In this document: positions 45,291 through 54,234 of the stretch, one piece after another | Layout of the letters: each line of letters opens with the position of its first letter | How positions within the stretch are numbered: the first letter of the stretch is position 1 | NCBI GenBank assembly: GCA_964411505.1 | Contig: CAYPLH010000001.1 | Span: 62,001 to 126,000 of the forward strand | Direction of reading: 5' to 3' | Length of the DNA stretch: 64,000 nt | Source of the DNA: CAYPLH01 sp964411505 | GTDB lineage: Bacteria; Bacillota; Clostridia; CAYPLH01; DUMO01 | Notes under the pieces: model-generated | Told to the model about the DNA's origin: nothing | The model's input: only the letters and a program-made list of their open reading frames with translations | Databases searched by the model: none | Position numbers and translations under genes: made by a program

Positions 45291-45291
45291 A

Positions 45292-45462
45292 ATGGACACG
45301 ACGCACGAAGCTAACGTAAAGAAATTTTTTGAAGAAAACCCTGAGTTTGAAAAAGTGGAATTACCGACCAAGTATTTTAGTGCAAGCTTCACACTTAGTA
45401 GGGAAGAAGTATTTGTAGCAGAGAAGTTAATGAACGGAATAATCAATGGAGGTAATAAATGA
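45292..45462 (+). CDS. Hypothetical small protein, 56 aa
   Basis: Not recognised. It starts 1 nt after the thymidylate synthase stop (MDTTHEANVKKFFEENPEF...). An upstream in-frame ATG would overlap thymidylate synthase, so this start is preferred. It overlaps the next gene by 4 nt. Glutamate/lysine-rich and soluble. Confidence 0.7.
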   Translation: MDTTHEANVKKFFEENPEFEKVELPTKYFSASFTLSREEVFVAEKLMNGIINGGNK

Positions 45463-46463
45463 GAACCTTAGAGAATCATTTTGATAACGAAATTCAGATT
45501 TTACAAAATAAACGTGAAGAGAACTGCGATGTATTAAGTGAAGAAAATTGTGACACTCTCTATATTTGTAAGAAGTACAGAGAGCATATTTTAAAAATTG
45601 CTGAGGACACCTGTACTAAAGGTGGTTACAGTGGATGCGGTATTCAATTTGTGTTTGGTGCGTTGCGGGGACTTACTCTGAAAAAGGTGTTGGAAAAAGA
45701 CATAGCACCTGACAGTATCCTTCGGGATTGTTTTGATAGTGTTTATGCGCTAGCACAAACTAAGTTTATGAACGAAGATGTATTCAAACATACTATTGAA
45801 GTTACCGTTAAAGTTTGTAACCGGAAGCCATTGAGCGAGTTAACTTATGACGACGACGAGTTCTATTTAGCGGAAGTCCAATTTCAAAAGGGGGATTTTG
45901 AATATTATATCAATAAAAGAAACTCGCAAGTATTTATGCGAAAGTATCCAGACGGAACTAAGATAGTTAACGTTATCGGACGTTACTTATTTAGAAATCC
46001 TGAAGGCTTTGATATTGACAGGTTTTTCTACGTTAACTTTTTGAAAGGCGGGTACTGTCGAGTAGTAGACTACGAAAATAAAGAACAACCGAAAAAGCCC
46101 ATTACTTTTTTTAACGATTATGTATTACACAGCGGGGAAGAAATATACGCTAGAATTAAAGACATTAATGACGCGTTGTATGACCCAACCGTTAAAGGTG
46201 AAGCTAGATCATTATTATTTTTTGAATTGAACGAATTAGAAGATGAATACCAAAAGAACTTTGGTGTACTCTACGACTTAATTGAAAGTCTCGCAGAAAG
46301 TGTTAACTATATGCATCACTTGTTTTACCCGGTAAACGAACAAGATGAATATATACCTGTTAAAGATGAAAAGAAGTTAATAGAAGACGGGCGAAAACAA
46401 TTACAATACATAATTAGTCATTTTCACAGGTTTCATAGAGAACACGGCATTACTAACCAGTAA
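45459..46463 (+). CDS. Hypothetical protein, 334 aa
   Basis: Not recognised. Alpha/beta protein with an N-terminal cysteine pair (C27...C34, residue numbers approximate) and several aromatic-rich strands. The C-terminal third is helical with histidine-rich HYHRFHREHG. No nucleotide-binding motif. Last gene of the plus-strand cassette, followed by a bidirectional terminator. Confidence 0.78.
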   Translation: MRTLENHFDNEIQILQNKREENCDVLSEENCDTLYICKKYREHILKIAEDTCTKGGYSGCGIQFVFGALRGLTLKKVLEKDIAPDSILRDCFDSVYALAQTKFMNEDVFKHTIEVTVKVCNRKPLSELTYDDDEFYLAEVQFQKGDFEYYINKRNSQVFMRKYPDGTKIVNVIGRYLFRNPEGFDIDRFFYVNFLKGGYCRVVDYENKEQPKKPITFFNDYVLHSGEEIYARIKDINDALYDPTVKGEARSLLFFELNELEDEYQKNFGVLYDLIESLAESVNYMHHLFYPVNEQDEYIPVKDEKKLIEDGRKQLQYIISHFHRFHREHGITNQ

Positions 46464-46465
46464 AG

Positions 46466-46503
46466 AAAAAGCCCGGTCAGACGTTAATCTGCCGGGCTTT
46501 TTT
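46466..46503. terminator. Bidirectional terminator between convergent units
   Basis: Stem AAAAAGCCCGG (46466-46476), CAGA with TCTG, and CCGGGCTTTTTT (46492-46503), loop CGTTAA. It ends both the plus-strand cassette and the minus-strand fibre/topoisomerase operon. Confidence 0.92.
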
Positions 46504-46637
46504 TATTGCTCAGTTTTCATAGTTTCAATCATTTCATCAATTTGACTGTCTAACGTATTTTCAGGCATAACAGGCTCGAAGTCTTCTGCGTCTTCATCGT
46601 ATTCAAGAATTACCGGGCGTTGTTTGTTGTCTTCCAT
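46503..46637 (-). CDS. Small acidic protein, 44 aa
   Basis: A short gene coding for 44 residues (MEDNKQRPVILEYDEDAEDF...), strongly acidic with an amphipathic C-terminal helix. It starts 1 nt after the topoisomerase stop; AGGTGG in the end of that gene is its ribosome site. Its end merges with the terminator hairpin. No family recognised. It could modulate topoisomerase or the tag partner, which is speculation. Confidence 0.68.
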   Translation of the reverse strand: MEDNKQRPVILEYDEDAEDFEPVMPENTLDSQIDEMIETMKTEQ

Positions 46638-46638
46638 A

Positions 46639-47556
46639 TTAAGCCACCTGTTTAACCAGTGAATCAAAAATTGCGTTATCAATATAAGTTTTCAAAGCTT
46701 CGGATGGATTATTACCTAACTTCTTAGCCGCAGTTTCTGCTGCTCTCTTGATAACAGCTTTGAGTTCTTTTTGATTTTTAGCTTCTGATACATCCACAAC
46801 TTTCTTTGCCGTATTAGTAGCTACAATAGATCGAATGTCGTGTACCTTATCTCCGCCATAATTTTTCCACGCTTTCCGTATAGTATCTACAGATACGTTA
46901 AAGACTTTCTCGTTGTCTTTTTTGTGTTTGAAAAAAGAAGCAATGAGTTTATCTTTAACAACGTGGTGTTGCGGAATTTCTTTTTTACCTAAGAATTTAA
47001 ATGTAACGGTATCACCGTTAACACTTATGTGTTGCCCTTCTAGAGAAGACGCACCGTAAGTTTTAACTTCACCAGCGCCTTGTTTGTCACCAATGCGAAA
47101 ACCTGTTTTGGAAATAAGGTATAAAACTTTAGCAGCTTCATCACCGTTAGCAGCGTCTTTCTTCAATTTATTTTGAATCTTCGGAAAGTTAGCAGCCATT
47201 TCACGTAGTTTTTCGTGCTTCTCTTTAATCTTCGCATCCCTATGAGCAGCCGTTTCGATACGCTGCTTCCTTCCTTTTGAATCAATACCTGTAGCAATAA
47301 TACCCGTGTCTTTTTGACCTTCTTTACCGTGGTAAACAATATTAGTCCAAGCTGGCGGAATAGCTACACCATCTTCTTTCGCTTTCATTAAAGTTGCGTA
47401 GTCTTCCGGAGTTTTATCTTCTTTCAAAGATTTTATTTTATCTCTGTAGTGACTATTTTTGTGGTTACGCACGTATTCTAACTGTGCTTGTCTAGTTAGA
47501 GAATCCCACCAACTTTGTGATTTTTTAGAAACAGCGAGTTCAATAATTGGTTTCAT
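46639..47556 (-). CDS. Type IB DNA topoisomerase with WW tag
   Basis: Relaxes supercoils by transient cleavage of one strand, poxvirus/bacterial type IB style. Family elements are IPPAWTNIVYHGKEGQ (67-82), GIDSKGRKQRI (90-100), the catalytic R154 in FRIG, the K191/K192 hairpin, R242 in HDIRSIVAT, and the nucleophile Y291 in LGNNPSEALKTYI. The catalytic set is complete. It carries an N-terminal tag (W16, W17, DSLTRQAQLEYVRNHKNS) shared with the ART-like protein. Type IB enzymes are rare in phages; with the tag a virion-carried role is plausible. The following gene starts 1 nt later. Confidence 0.9.
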   Translation of the reverse strand: MKPIIELAVSKKSQSWWDSLTRQAQLEYVRNHKNSHYRDKIKSLKEDKTPEDYATLMKAKEDGVAIPPAWTNIVYHGKEGQKDTGIIATGIDSKGRKQRIETAAHRDAKIKEKHEKLREMAANFPKIQNKLKKDAANGDEAAKVLYLISKTGFRIGDKQGAGEVKTYGASSLEGQHISVNGDTVTFKFLGKKEIPQHHVVKDKLIASFFKHKKDNEKVFNVSVDTIRKAWKNYGGDKVHDIRSIVATNTAKKVVDVSEAKNQKELKAVIKRAAETAAKKLGNNPSEALKTYIDNAIFDSLVKQVA

Positions 47557-47557
47557 T

Positions 47558-48262
47558 TTATATTTCCCATTGAATAACTATTTCAATACGGTTGCCATTA
47601 GTACCTTCACTAGACGTAAACGTTCTAGACTGACCAACATAAACAGGCACATCAATGTGTTCGTAAATATCAGAACGTTCCAACATAACACCGTAGTTAG
47701 GGAAAGTTCCGTTTACCCATCCTTGAACCAGAGAAATTAAACCAGCGCCTGTAAATTCGTACCAAACACCTGTAGCAACGTTAACCCCTAAAGTAGTTAC
47801 TGCGTTAACATCAATGTCGTCACTACTTCTAGCACCACCAAAAGACCACGCATTCCCACTTGAGTATTGATTCCACGTTGCTTCAAGTGGAATCCAGTTT
47901 CTTTTTAAACGGTACAAACCTATGGTATAAGAACTATCTCCATTAGCAGAAGGAGTAGCTGTTCTACCACGTATTTTTACATCAAGAATAGTAGCGCCTG
48001 CTGGAATATTTGAAAGGTCAAATTTTAAAAGACCGTTTCCAATATCTCCGGCAGCCCATTTAAAAATACTCAAAGCTACATCAGTAGAATAATTGGCGTT
48101 AGGATTATTTTGTTGAATACGTGTATCGAATACACCGTTAAAGTATCTGTCGTATTCGCCAGAATAATTAATGTTAGCTTCTAAACTTTCAGTTATTACG
48201 TCTGTAGTTTGAACTGGAATATGTGTTGAATCGTTTGCTGTACCATGGTGAAGTAGCAACAT
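47558..48262 (-). CDS. DNRLRE-domain adhesin, 234 aa
   Basis: A beta-jellyroll carbohydrate-binding style protein. It has the DNRLRE order: a start with HGTANDSTHIPVQ, RYFNGVFDTRIQQN, LLKFDLSNIPAGATILDVKI (about 75-100), NWIPLEATWNQYSSGNAWSFGGARSSDD, and a closing GWVNGTFPNYGVMLERSD. DNRLRE domains occur in secreted and fibre proteins. Probably a tail-fibre part that binds host or slime glycan. Confidence 0.82.
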   Translation of the reverse strand: MLLLHHGTANDSTHIPVQTTDVITESLEANINYSGEYDRYFNGVFDTRIQQNNPNANYSTDVALSIFKWAAGDIGNGLLKFDLSNIPAGATILDVKIRGRTATPSANGDSSYTIGLYRLKRNWIPLEATWNQYSSGNAWSFGGARSSDDIDVNAVTTLGVNVATGVWYEFTGAGLISLVQGWVNGTFPNYGVMLERSDIYEHIDVPVYVGQSRTFTSSEGTNGNRIEIVIQWEI

Positions 48263-48274
48263 AATTATTTACTC

Positions 48275-48748
48275 TCAAGCGAAGTCACCGGAAGTAACTA
48301 CTGTCGTCTCGTCTTCCACATAGAAAGTGCTTACTTTTGAAGAATCATTAGTAACAGTACCTGCACCAATAACATTCATACCTGAATCAGGGAACGGGGC
48401 AATAGTAATTTGTGCAATGTTTTTATTTCTACACCCCGCTTCTAAACCCGGAGTAATACCATCTGGAACGTATATAATTGCAGAAGTTTCTTCATTAAAT
48501 AAAAGGACGTGGCCTGCATTAGCGTTGCTAAGTACGTGTGGTGAAGTAACTGGAGTAATTCCTAAATAACCTTTAGGAATTTCTTCATCTGACGAGTCAG
48601 TTACTTCTATAATTAAAAGAAAGTTAGAGGCCGCAGCCTCTAACATTTCTTCTGTAACGGTTTTTAATTCTCTGGTTTGCGCTGGCTGCCAAAAAACTCC
48701 ATCGAATTCTACAATACCATTAGTTAAATTTGAAACTTTGAATGCCAT
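48275..48748 (-). CDS. Small virion-like beta protein, 157 aa
   Basis: Not recognised. Beta-rich, starts with FKVSNLTNGIVEFDGVFWQPAQTRELKTV, and has no hydrophobic segment. It sits between the DNRLRE protein and the large spike. Likely a fibre-associated or head-decoration-like protein. Confidence 0.6.
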   Translation of the reverse strand: MAFKVSNLTNGIVEFDGVFWQPAQTRELKTVTEEMLEAAASNFLLIIEVTDSSDEEIPKGYLGITPVTSPHVLSNANAGHVLLFNEETSAIIYVPDGITPGLEAGCRNKNIAQITIAPFPDSGMNVIGAGTVTNDSSKVSTFYVEDETTVVTSGDFA

Positions 48749-48759
48749 ATTATTTTCCT

Positions 48760-51042
48760 TTATACAATTGGTTCAGGCATGTGGGAATAACTACCAACCC
48801 AACGACCATAAGTTGCAATAAAATCAAGTTCAAAAACAGCGGTTGAATACTGTGTACTCAAAACCACTGGGTTTAAAGGACCAGTGAAAGTAATTTCGTT
48901 AGCTGCACCCATCTTAACAATTTTTACGTAACCCGGTTCAAAACCACTGTTATTAACTAGATTAGAGGTAACGTCAAATACAACGTTAACGTTACCAATA
49001 TTTTCATTTATGTACAGAACTTTTCCTAAGTGCTCTTCTGTAATATTAAGCGTAGTAATGTTACTTATAAACAGCCTGTTGTCAGCGGGTTCAACAGACA
49101 CACCATGAACATTTATATAACTACCGTATGCAGATATACCGGCAGGCAACCTTTTCTTAAAATTACTAGTAGAAATAAGTTTTCCGAAAGAACTTGTGTA
49201 ATGAGTACCACGAATAGCGGAATTCCAACTAACCATGTGTAACTGACAAGAAGGTGACATCAAAGCAAGGTTATTCGGTGTTGAGGACGCAACGTGTTTT
49301 TGTGATGGAAAAATACCTTTAATTATACATTTAGTATTTGAATAAGCCATGGTAACAAGTGGGTTGCCGTCAGACTTCCATTGCATAGGGTGCGCAGAAG
49401 TCGAACAGTCTACAATAACGGTACTATAACCTACATGCACTTGAGCTAGATGAGGAACTGACACGTTATTTTGAGTTTCACGAAAAGCAATAGAGAAAGT
49501 TTCGTTAGTAACTGTACCAGAAGTTTTTCCGTAAATCATTAGTGTAAAGTTATCCGGGGCACCCGAACCTGTGTTATCAAAATAAATGTTGTATGCACCA
49601 GACCCGTTATACTGGTGTTTAATGCTAAGTATGCCGTCTGTTCTAGTAGAATAAATAGTTTGTGTATTGGTGTTGTTTGCACCTAAGTTAAGTTCTCTAT
49701 CAGTTTTGATTGTAGAAACGTACACTGTGTTATCAGACCAACCAAAATTAGAATTCGGGTTAGCTGGTTTCTGGTTAGATTCAATAAAACAAAAAGGCAT
49801 CTGACAACTTAAAATAGTTTCACCAATATTAAAGTCGTTGGTTACTAAAGAAGACCCTATTGTTCCTAGTCCTGTAGTAAATTTAACGTTGCTAGTAGAA
49901 AGAAAAGCGTTTGAAACGGTAGACTGGTCAGTAAAAGTTCCTAAAAAGCCACCAAACGAACTTTGAATAATACTGAATAAGTAACCACCATCTAAATTTA
50001 CGTTACAACCAGTACCTTCTGCTTGAATATATACGTTAGGTAGGTCTTCGCCAAGTATAGAAACTTCGTCAGCACCTGTTAAAGTATGGCCTTCTGAAAT
50101 AAGGATTATGAATTGAGCCTTGTTTACTGAAATAAATTTTCTTGCTTCATTAAGCGCCATGTTAATATTAGCAAAGTCTTCTGGCACTCTGACTGTTCTA
50201 CTATTAGTTAAAATATTAGTGGGCAGTTTAAAAAGATTTTCTGGGGAGTTGTCTACATATAGAATAACGTCATTAGTCGCGTAGGTAGCCGTCTTATAAG
50301 TTCCACCAGCAGTTACACGGAAAACATCACCAACTACCGCACCTTGAGGTAACACGGTTACATTTACTGCAATAGGGGTCATACCTGTAACATCAATGTT
50401 TCCTAAGTTTTGAGTATCAATAGAAATTGCAAATTCAAAAGCACCTGTTCCAGAAGACACCATAAGGGTGCCGCCCGCGTAAATTCTAAAACCTGATATA
50501 TCAGGAACAGAAGTAATAACAGTAGAAACATTTTGGCCGCCTTGCGTAATAGCCCCGATTGTATTTGTAGTGTTGTCAATATATACAGCAAACCAATCGT
50601 TAACATTCATGGGAGCCGACGCTAACAAATTTTGAGTTGTCACGTCTCTAATTTCTAATTGTTGGTTAACCATAGAGTAACCAACAAAAGCACCCACGGG
50701 TATAGTATCAAAAGACATTACACCGAAACCAATAAAATCCATACCCGCAACAAAAGTTCCAGACGCGGAATTTACTCTACCAAGCATCCATTTAGGACCA
50801 CCAAAATTACAGTTGTCTGCAATTTTAGCAAGAGAATAAGATGGTGCTGCATTACCTATAGAAGAATTAGAAATAGTAGAAGGTGTAATAGTAGATGGTG
50901 CAGTAGGAATAGGAATTTCGCCAGAGGGAACTTCTGTTAGTACTGGCGGCTGTGGAACTACAGAAGTTTGCATGTTCCAATCAACAATATTTACGCCACC
51001 ACCTGAACTTGCTTTTGGAAATAAAGTCTCACGTGAAATCAT
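48760..51042 (-). CDS. Tail spike with pectate-lyase-like beta-helix, 760 aa
   Basis: Probable depolymerase or receptor-binding spike. The N-terminal 280 residues form a beta-rich head and linker. From about residue 283, RTVRVPEDFANINMALNEARK marks the beginning of a right-handed parallel beta-helix typical of pectin-lyase-fold spikes, followed by repetitive short strands to about residue 640. The C-terminal 100 residues (YSTAVFELDF...) may be a trimerisation part. No catalytic residues can be assigned. It is among the fibre genes. Confidence 0.72.
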   Translation of the reverse strand: MISRETLFPKASSGGGVNIVDWNMQTSVVPQPPVLTEVPSGEIPIPTAPSTITPSTISNSSIGNAAPSYSLAKIADNCNFGGPKWMLGRVNSASGTFVAGMDFIGFGVMSFDTIPVGAFVGYSMVNQQLEIRDVTTQNLLASAPMNVNDWFAVYIDNTTNTIGAITQGGQNVSTVITSVPDISGFRIYAGGTLMVSSGTGAFEFAISIDTQNLGNIDVTGMTPIAVNVTVLPQGAVVGDVFRVTAGGTYKTATYATNDVILYVDNSPENLFKLPTNILTNSRTVRVPEDFANINMALNEARKFISVNKAQFIILISEGHTLTGADEVSILGEDLPNVYIQAEGTGCNVNLDGGYLFSIIQSSFGGFLGTFTDQSTVSNAFLSTSNVKFTTGLGTIGSSLVTNDFNIGETILSCQMPFCFIESNQKPANPNSNFGWSDNTVYVSTIKTDRELNLGANNTNTQTIYSTRTDGILSIKHQYNGSGAYNIYFDNTGSGAPDNFTLMIYGKTSGTVTNETFSIAFRETQNNVSVPHLAQVHVGYSTVIVDCSTSAHPMQWKSDGNPLVTMAYSNTKCIIKGIFPSQKHVASSTPNNLALMSPSCQLHMVSWNSAIRGTHYTSSFGKLISTSNFKKRLPAGISAYGSYINVHGVSVEPADNRLFISNITTLNITEEHLGKVLYINENIGNVNVVFDVTSNLVNNSGFEPGYVKIVKMGAANEITFTGPLNPVVLSTQYSTAVFELDFIATYGRWVGSYSHMPEPIV

Positions 51043-51062
51043 TTTAGTTACCTCTAAAATTC

Positions 51063-52079
51063 TTAGGCAATAGTTTCCACTACCAAACCCTGAGTTTCAC
51101 CCGTGTAAATAAATTGTACGGATTCATATTGAGTATTAGACGAATAACCACCTACATCACCATATACTGTTCTAGGTGTGGTGATGAACGTAAATCCATT
51201 AACATTGTAGTTACCAGCTAAATCAATAAATGCAATTCTTGTTTCGCCCGCTACTAATTGTACTGCCGGGTCTAACGTAACTTGAACAGGACCGCTAGTA
51301 GTGTCAATAAAATATCCAGAAAATTCGGCTAACGAAACAATTGTAGTGTTTGCTGTAATAGGGGTGGGGTTAAAAACAATCCCAGCTCCACCAGAACCAC
51401 CACCAGCAAAAGAGTTTACTGATACTTTATTTTCAGAAGCGTCATAAACAATAAGAACAGTTAAACCTTTTGTGTTAAACGTAGTTCTAAAAACACCACC
51501 GCCAATATCAACAGCACCTTCTAGCGTGTAAGTTGCTAAAGGCGGAATTTCTAATTGGAAATTATAAGTATCCCAGTTATCTGATTGGTCAGTAAACATT
51601 ACTGACTGTCCGTCAGTGAAAGTTTCCGGAAGTGTACCAATAATTGCAGAAGAAGAATTTACTCGGTAACGTTTAACATTATCTAAAAGAGGGTTAACAT
51701 TAAAATCCGTTTGAACTTCTTCCCAAGTAAACCCAGTACGCAAATCGTCAATTTGTTGCTGCAATGCATTAATGTCAGAATTGTGGTTAACGGTTAAAAC
51801 ATAAACTGGGTGTGGATTTGCTGCATTTAAATGGTCAGTCATTGAAGCGTCAGCAGCATTAGAACCGGCAAGTCTCCAATCAGTATTTAGCGGGCCTATT
51901 TTTTCATAACGAAGTTTTGACGTTGTATTGTAATAAAAAATAGCTTCTGGGGCAGCTACACCCGGTGCTTGAGTTGGGTCTACTGTTCCTTTGAGCAAAA
52001 TATTACGCAAAGGTAATTCTGCTTCCATTAAGTTGTTCAAAGCTTCTTGGGCTTCTGCTACTTTCTCTAAAGTTGTCAT
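51063..52079 (-). CDS. Tail fibre-like protein, 338 aa
   Basis: An N-terminal helix (1-30), then a beta-rich body with IFYYNTTSKLRYEKI (about 46-60), a second coil around 95-112, and a C-terminal half of strands with a glycine-rich linker (GGGSGGAG near 228). This is the pattern of short fibre or collar proteins. Family not recognised. It precedes the spike in transcription. Confidence 0.62.
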   Translation of the reverse strand: MTTLEKVAEAQEALNNLMEAELPLRNILLKGTVDPTQAPGVAAPEAIFYYNTTSKLRYEKIGPLNTDWRLAGSNAADASMTDHLNAANPHPVYVLTVNHNSDINALQQQIDDLRTGFTWEEVQTDFNVNPLLDNVKRYRVNSSSAIIGTLPETFTDGQSVMFTDQSDNWDTYNFQLEIPPLATYTLEGAVDIGGGVFRTTFNTKGLTVLIVYDASENKVSVNSFAGGGSGGAGIVFNPTPITANTTIVSLAEFSGYFIDTTSGPVQVTLDPAVQLVAGETRIAFIDLAGNYNVNGFTFITTPRTVYGDVGGYSSNTQYESVQFIYTGETQGLVVETIA

Positions 52080-52097
52080 TTTTTTCTCCGAGTATAA

Positions 52098-52754
52098 TTA
52101 AGCTAATTCGCCCACAGATAACTGCAAAGTGCCGGATGCGTTTGACTGAGTAATGTTATCGTCAAGATACATAATATGGTCACCATTTACATTAGGTGTC
52201 CCGTCTGAATTACAAATACGGTAAAGACCTACAGCAGAATTTGAAGGTGCACTTACTTGATCGTTAACCAAATATTCCAAACCTAAATTTTGTACTCTTA
52301 CGTTAGCTAACGTAGTTACCGTAAAACCTAACGGAGCAATTCTGGAAAACGCAGCAAAAGGTATTAAACTCATAGGAACTAAATACTCCACCAAGTCAGC
52401 AATATCAATGTAGGTAATAGTAAGACGTGCAGAAGCCGTACTATTATTTGTAATCACTACATCTGTTATAGGGCAGGTTAAAACGAAAGTAGCTTGGTCA
52501 GGGAATACTGTTTTTTGTGACATGCCATTAATAATACCTTCGATGTAGACAGGCTTATTGGAAGACACCACAAGCATAGTAACTGTGTTTAAATGAGATA
52601 AGTCTAAAATACCGCCAACTGGTAAAGTATGTGTATTAGTAGAAAGCGTTTCATTTTCACCGACAGCTTTTGCGTTTCTTACATTATGAATTTGGAAATT
52701 CTGGTTACGTACTACTTTATTAAGTTTTAAATCCAAAGCAACAAAGTCACCCAT
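52098..52754 (-). CDS. Virion structural protein, 218 aa
   Basis: Beta-rich, no recognised family. It reads as a tail or fibre attachment protein (LDLKLNKVVRNQNFQIHNVR near the start). The ATG at 52754 is 6 nt after AGGTGA and is preferred over the ATG at 52760, which lies directly on that site. Four-nt style overlap with the upstream gene suggests coupling. Confidence 0.65.
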   Translation of the reverse strand: MGDFVALDLKLNKVVRNQNFQIHNVRNAKAVGENETLSTNTHTLPVGGILDLSHLNTVTMLVVSSNKPVYIEGIINGMSQKTVFPDQATFVLTCPITDVVITNNSTASARLTITYIDIADLVEYLVPMSLIPFAAFSRIAPLGFTVTTLANVRVQNLGLEYLVNDQVSAPSNSAVGLYRICNSDGTPNVNGDHIMYLDDNITQSNASGTLQLSVGELA

Positions 52755-52756
52755 AG

Positions 52757-53512
52757 TCATTCACCTGTGTCTTCTTCGTAGTCTACAGTTATTGAAAAAT
52801 CCGGGTACATTACTGTTAACTGACTTCCCGTAATTTCGTTTGCATTACTTACTACATGGCCATCAATTACGATAGACGTTATTCTAGGTTCGGTTATCAA
52901 ATCATTTTCTGCAAAGGGTTTGGCTGAATATCCATAGACTGCCATACTTATAGGAACTGCAAAAATATTTTGCTGTTCTGGTGAATTATCTTGTTCTGGA
53001 TATTGTACATTCCCGGTAAGAATAGATACCCGAATGTCTAAAGGAAACAAATTACCAATTCTTACTGTGTAAGATAAAGCACCCGTATGTTTAGCTTCCC
53101 TTACTAAAGACACAAAGTCTTTTACTTGATTCAAATCGTCAGAATAAAAAGTCATTGTTACCCTGCACATTTCTGGTAACACTTTCATTTTAATATTTAC
53201 AGAGTCGGTCTGAGTGATAGTAAATAACTGTCTAGATAAAGTGGAACCAGAATAACCTGCATCCCAATCGTCAGCTTCTTCGTATTTTAAAAATAGATAT
53301 GGATAAGTAATACCGTCTGACCCGCATAATTCTTGAAAAGCGTTGTCTTTCATAAAGTCGTTAGACCAAATAATTGCGGTCTTTAACTTAACACCCGGCT
53401 TGAATTTCTCTAACTGAGAAAAATATTTCTGCACTTTTTTTAATAACGCAGCAGAAATAATATCAGTTAGCCTTTGTAATGGCGCGTATTGGTGAGTCGT
53501 CGAGCCAGTCAT
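52757..53512 (-). CDS. Hypothetical structural protein, 251 aa
   Basis: Not recognised. Helical first 60 residues and an alpha/beta middle (VTMTFYSDDLNQVKDFVSLVREA), then beta at the end with ITVDYEEDTGE. First gene after the terminator at 53576-53612, therefore first of the fibre operon on the minus strand. Possibly a tail-completion or fibre-connecting protein. Confidence 0.68.
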   Translation of the reverse strand: MTGSTTHQYAPLQRLTDIISAALLKKVQKYFSQLEKFKPGVKLKTAIIWSNDFMKDNAFQELCGSDGITYPYLFLKYEEADDWDAGYSGSTLSRQLFTITQTDSVNIKMKVLPEMCRVTMTFYSDDLNQVKDFVSLVREAKHTGALSYTVRIGNLFPLDIRVSILTGNVQYPEQDNSPEQQNIFAVPISMAVYGYSAKPFAENDLITEPRITSIVIDGHVVSNANEITGSQLTVMYPDFSITVDYEEDTGE

Positions 53513-53575
53513 AAATACACTCGCTGTTGGATAATTCTACTTAAAATTAGTCAAAATTAGTGAAGCTGGAAAAAC

Positions 53576-53612
53576 AAAAAAGCCCAGCGGATTTCTCCAA
53601 CTGGGCTTTTTT
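53576..53612 (-). terminator. Intrinsic terminator after the acidic head gene
   Basis: AAAAAAGCCCAG (53576-53587 region) pairs with CTGGGCTTTTTT (53601-53612), a 12-bp stem with 13-nt loop and U-run on the minus strand. It separates head genes from the fibre operon. Confidence 0.9.
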
Positions 53613-53626
53613 ATATACTGATTAAA

Positions 53627-54214
53627 TCAGCCTTTTTTCAGCCTGAGCATATTACGTTCAGCACGAGAAAGTTTAGGGGCAGCAGTTTCCTGCTCTTCCT
53701 CACTTTCCTGTTCCTCTTCGCTTTCTGACTCAGTTTCTAATTGAGCAAGAATTTCAGAGTATTTATCTCCGAAACCTGCCGTTTCCAAATCATCTGAATT
53801 TTCAGTTTCCATTTCAGATTCTTCGGAATCTTCATCAGTAGCCGCTTTAATTTTATCGCGGGTTTTTTTACTAATCTCAAATTGCTGGTCACTTTCCGAC
53901 TCAAATTCCTCGGATTCTTCTTCTGCGGCAGTTTCTTCACCATCAGATTCAAAATCCAATTCTTCAATTTCGTCGATAGCAGTTTGAGATAAACCAACAT
54001 TATCGTCAGCGGTTTCTTCGTCGAAGTCTTCAAATTCAACGTCCATTGACGCATCGTTAGCCATTGCTAAAGTAGCAATTGCAGTATCGAAATCTTCACA
54101 TTCACTAGCAGCCGTTAAAGCGGTAAGGGCTTTTTTCTTATCACCCTTAGCGGAATAACAGGATGCCATAATGATAAAATCGAGGGATGAAAGCCGCGAT
54201 TTTCTTTTAGACAT
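53627..54214 (-). CDS. Acidic low-complexity head protein, 195 aa
   Basis: The N-terminal 60 residues are helical (SSLDFIIMASCYSAKGDKKKALTALTAASECEDFDTAIATLAMA). After that E/D/S-rich sequence dominates to about residue 180, ending in a basic helix (RAERNMLRLKKG). It carries four ETA elements: EETADD, GEETAA, LETAG and QETAAP. Composition and place right after the capsid gene point to a scaffold, core or internal protein. The ATG at 54214 has AGAGGAGA at good distance. A hairpin lies in its 5' leader. Confidence 0.75.
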   Translation of the reverse strand: MSKRKSRLSSLDFIIMASCYSAKGDKKKALTALTAASECEDFDTAIATLAMANDASMDVEFEDFDEETADDNVGLSQTAIDEIEELDFESDGEETAAEEESEEFESESDQQFEISKKTRDKIKAATDEDSEESEMETENSDDLETAGFGDKYSEILAQLETESESEEEQESEEEQETAAPKLSRAERNMLRLKKG

Positions 54215-54234
54215 TCTGTTTCTCCTCTCTGTTG

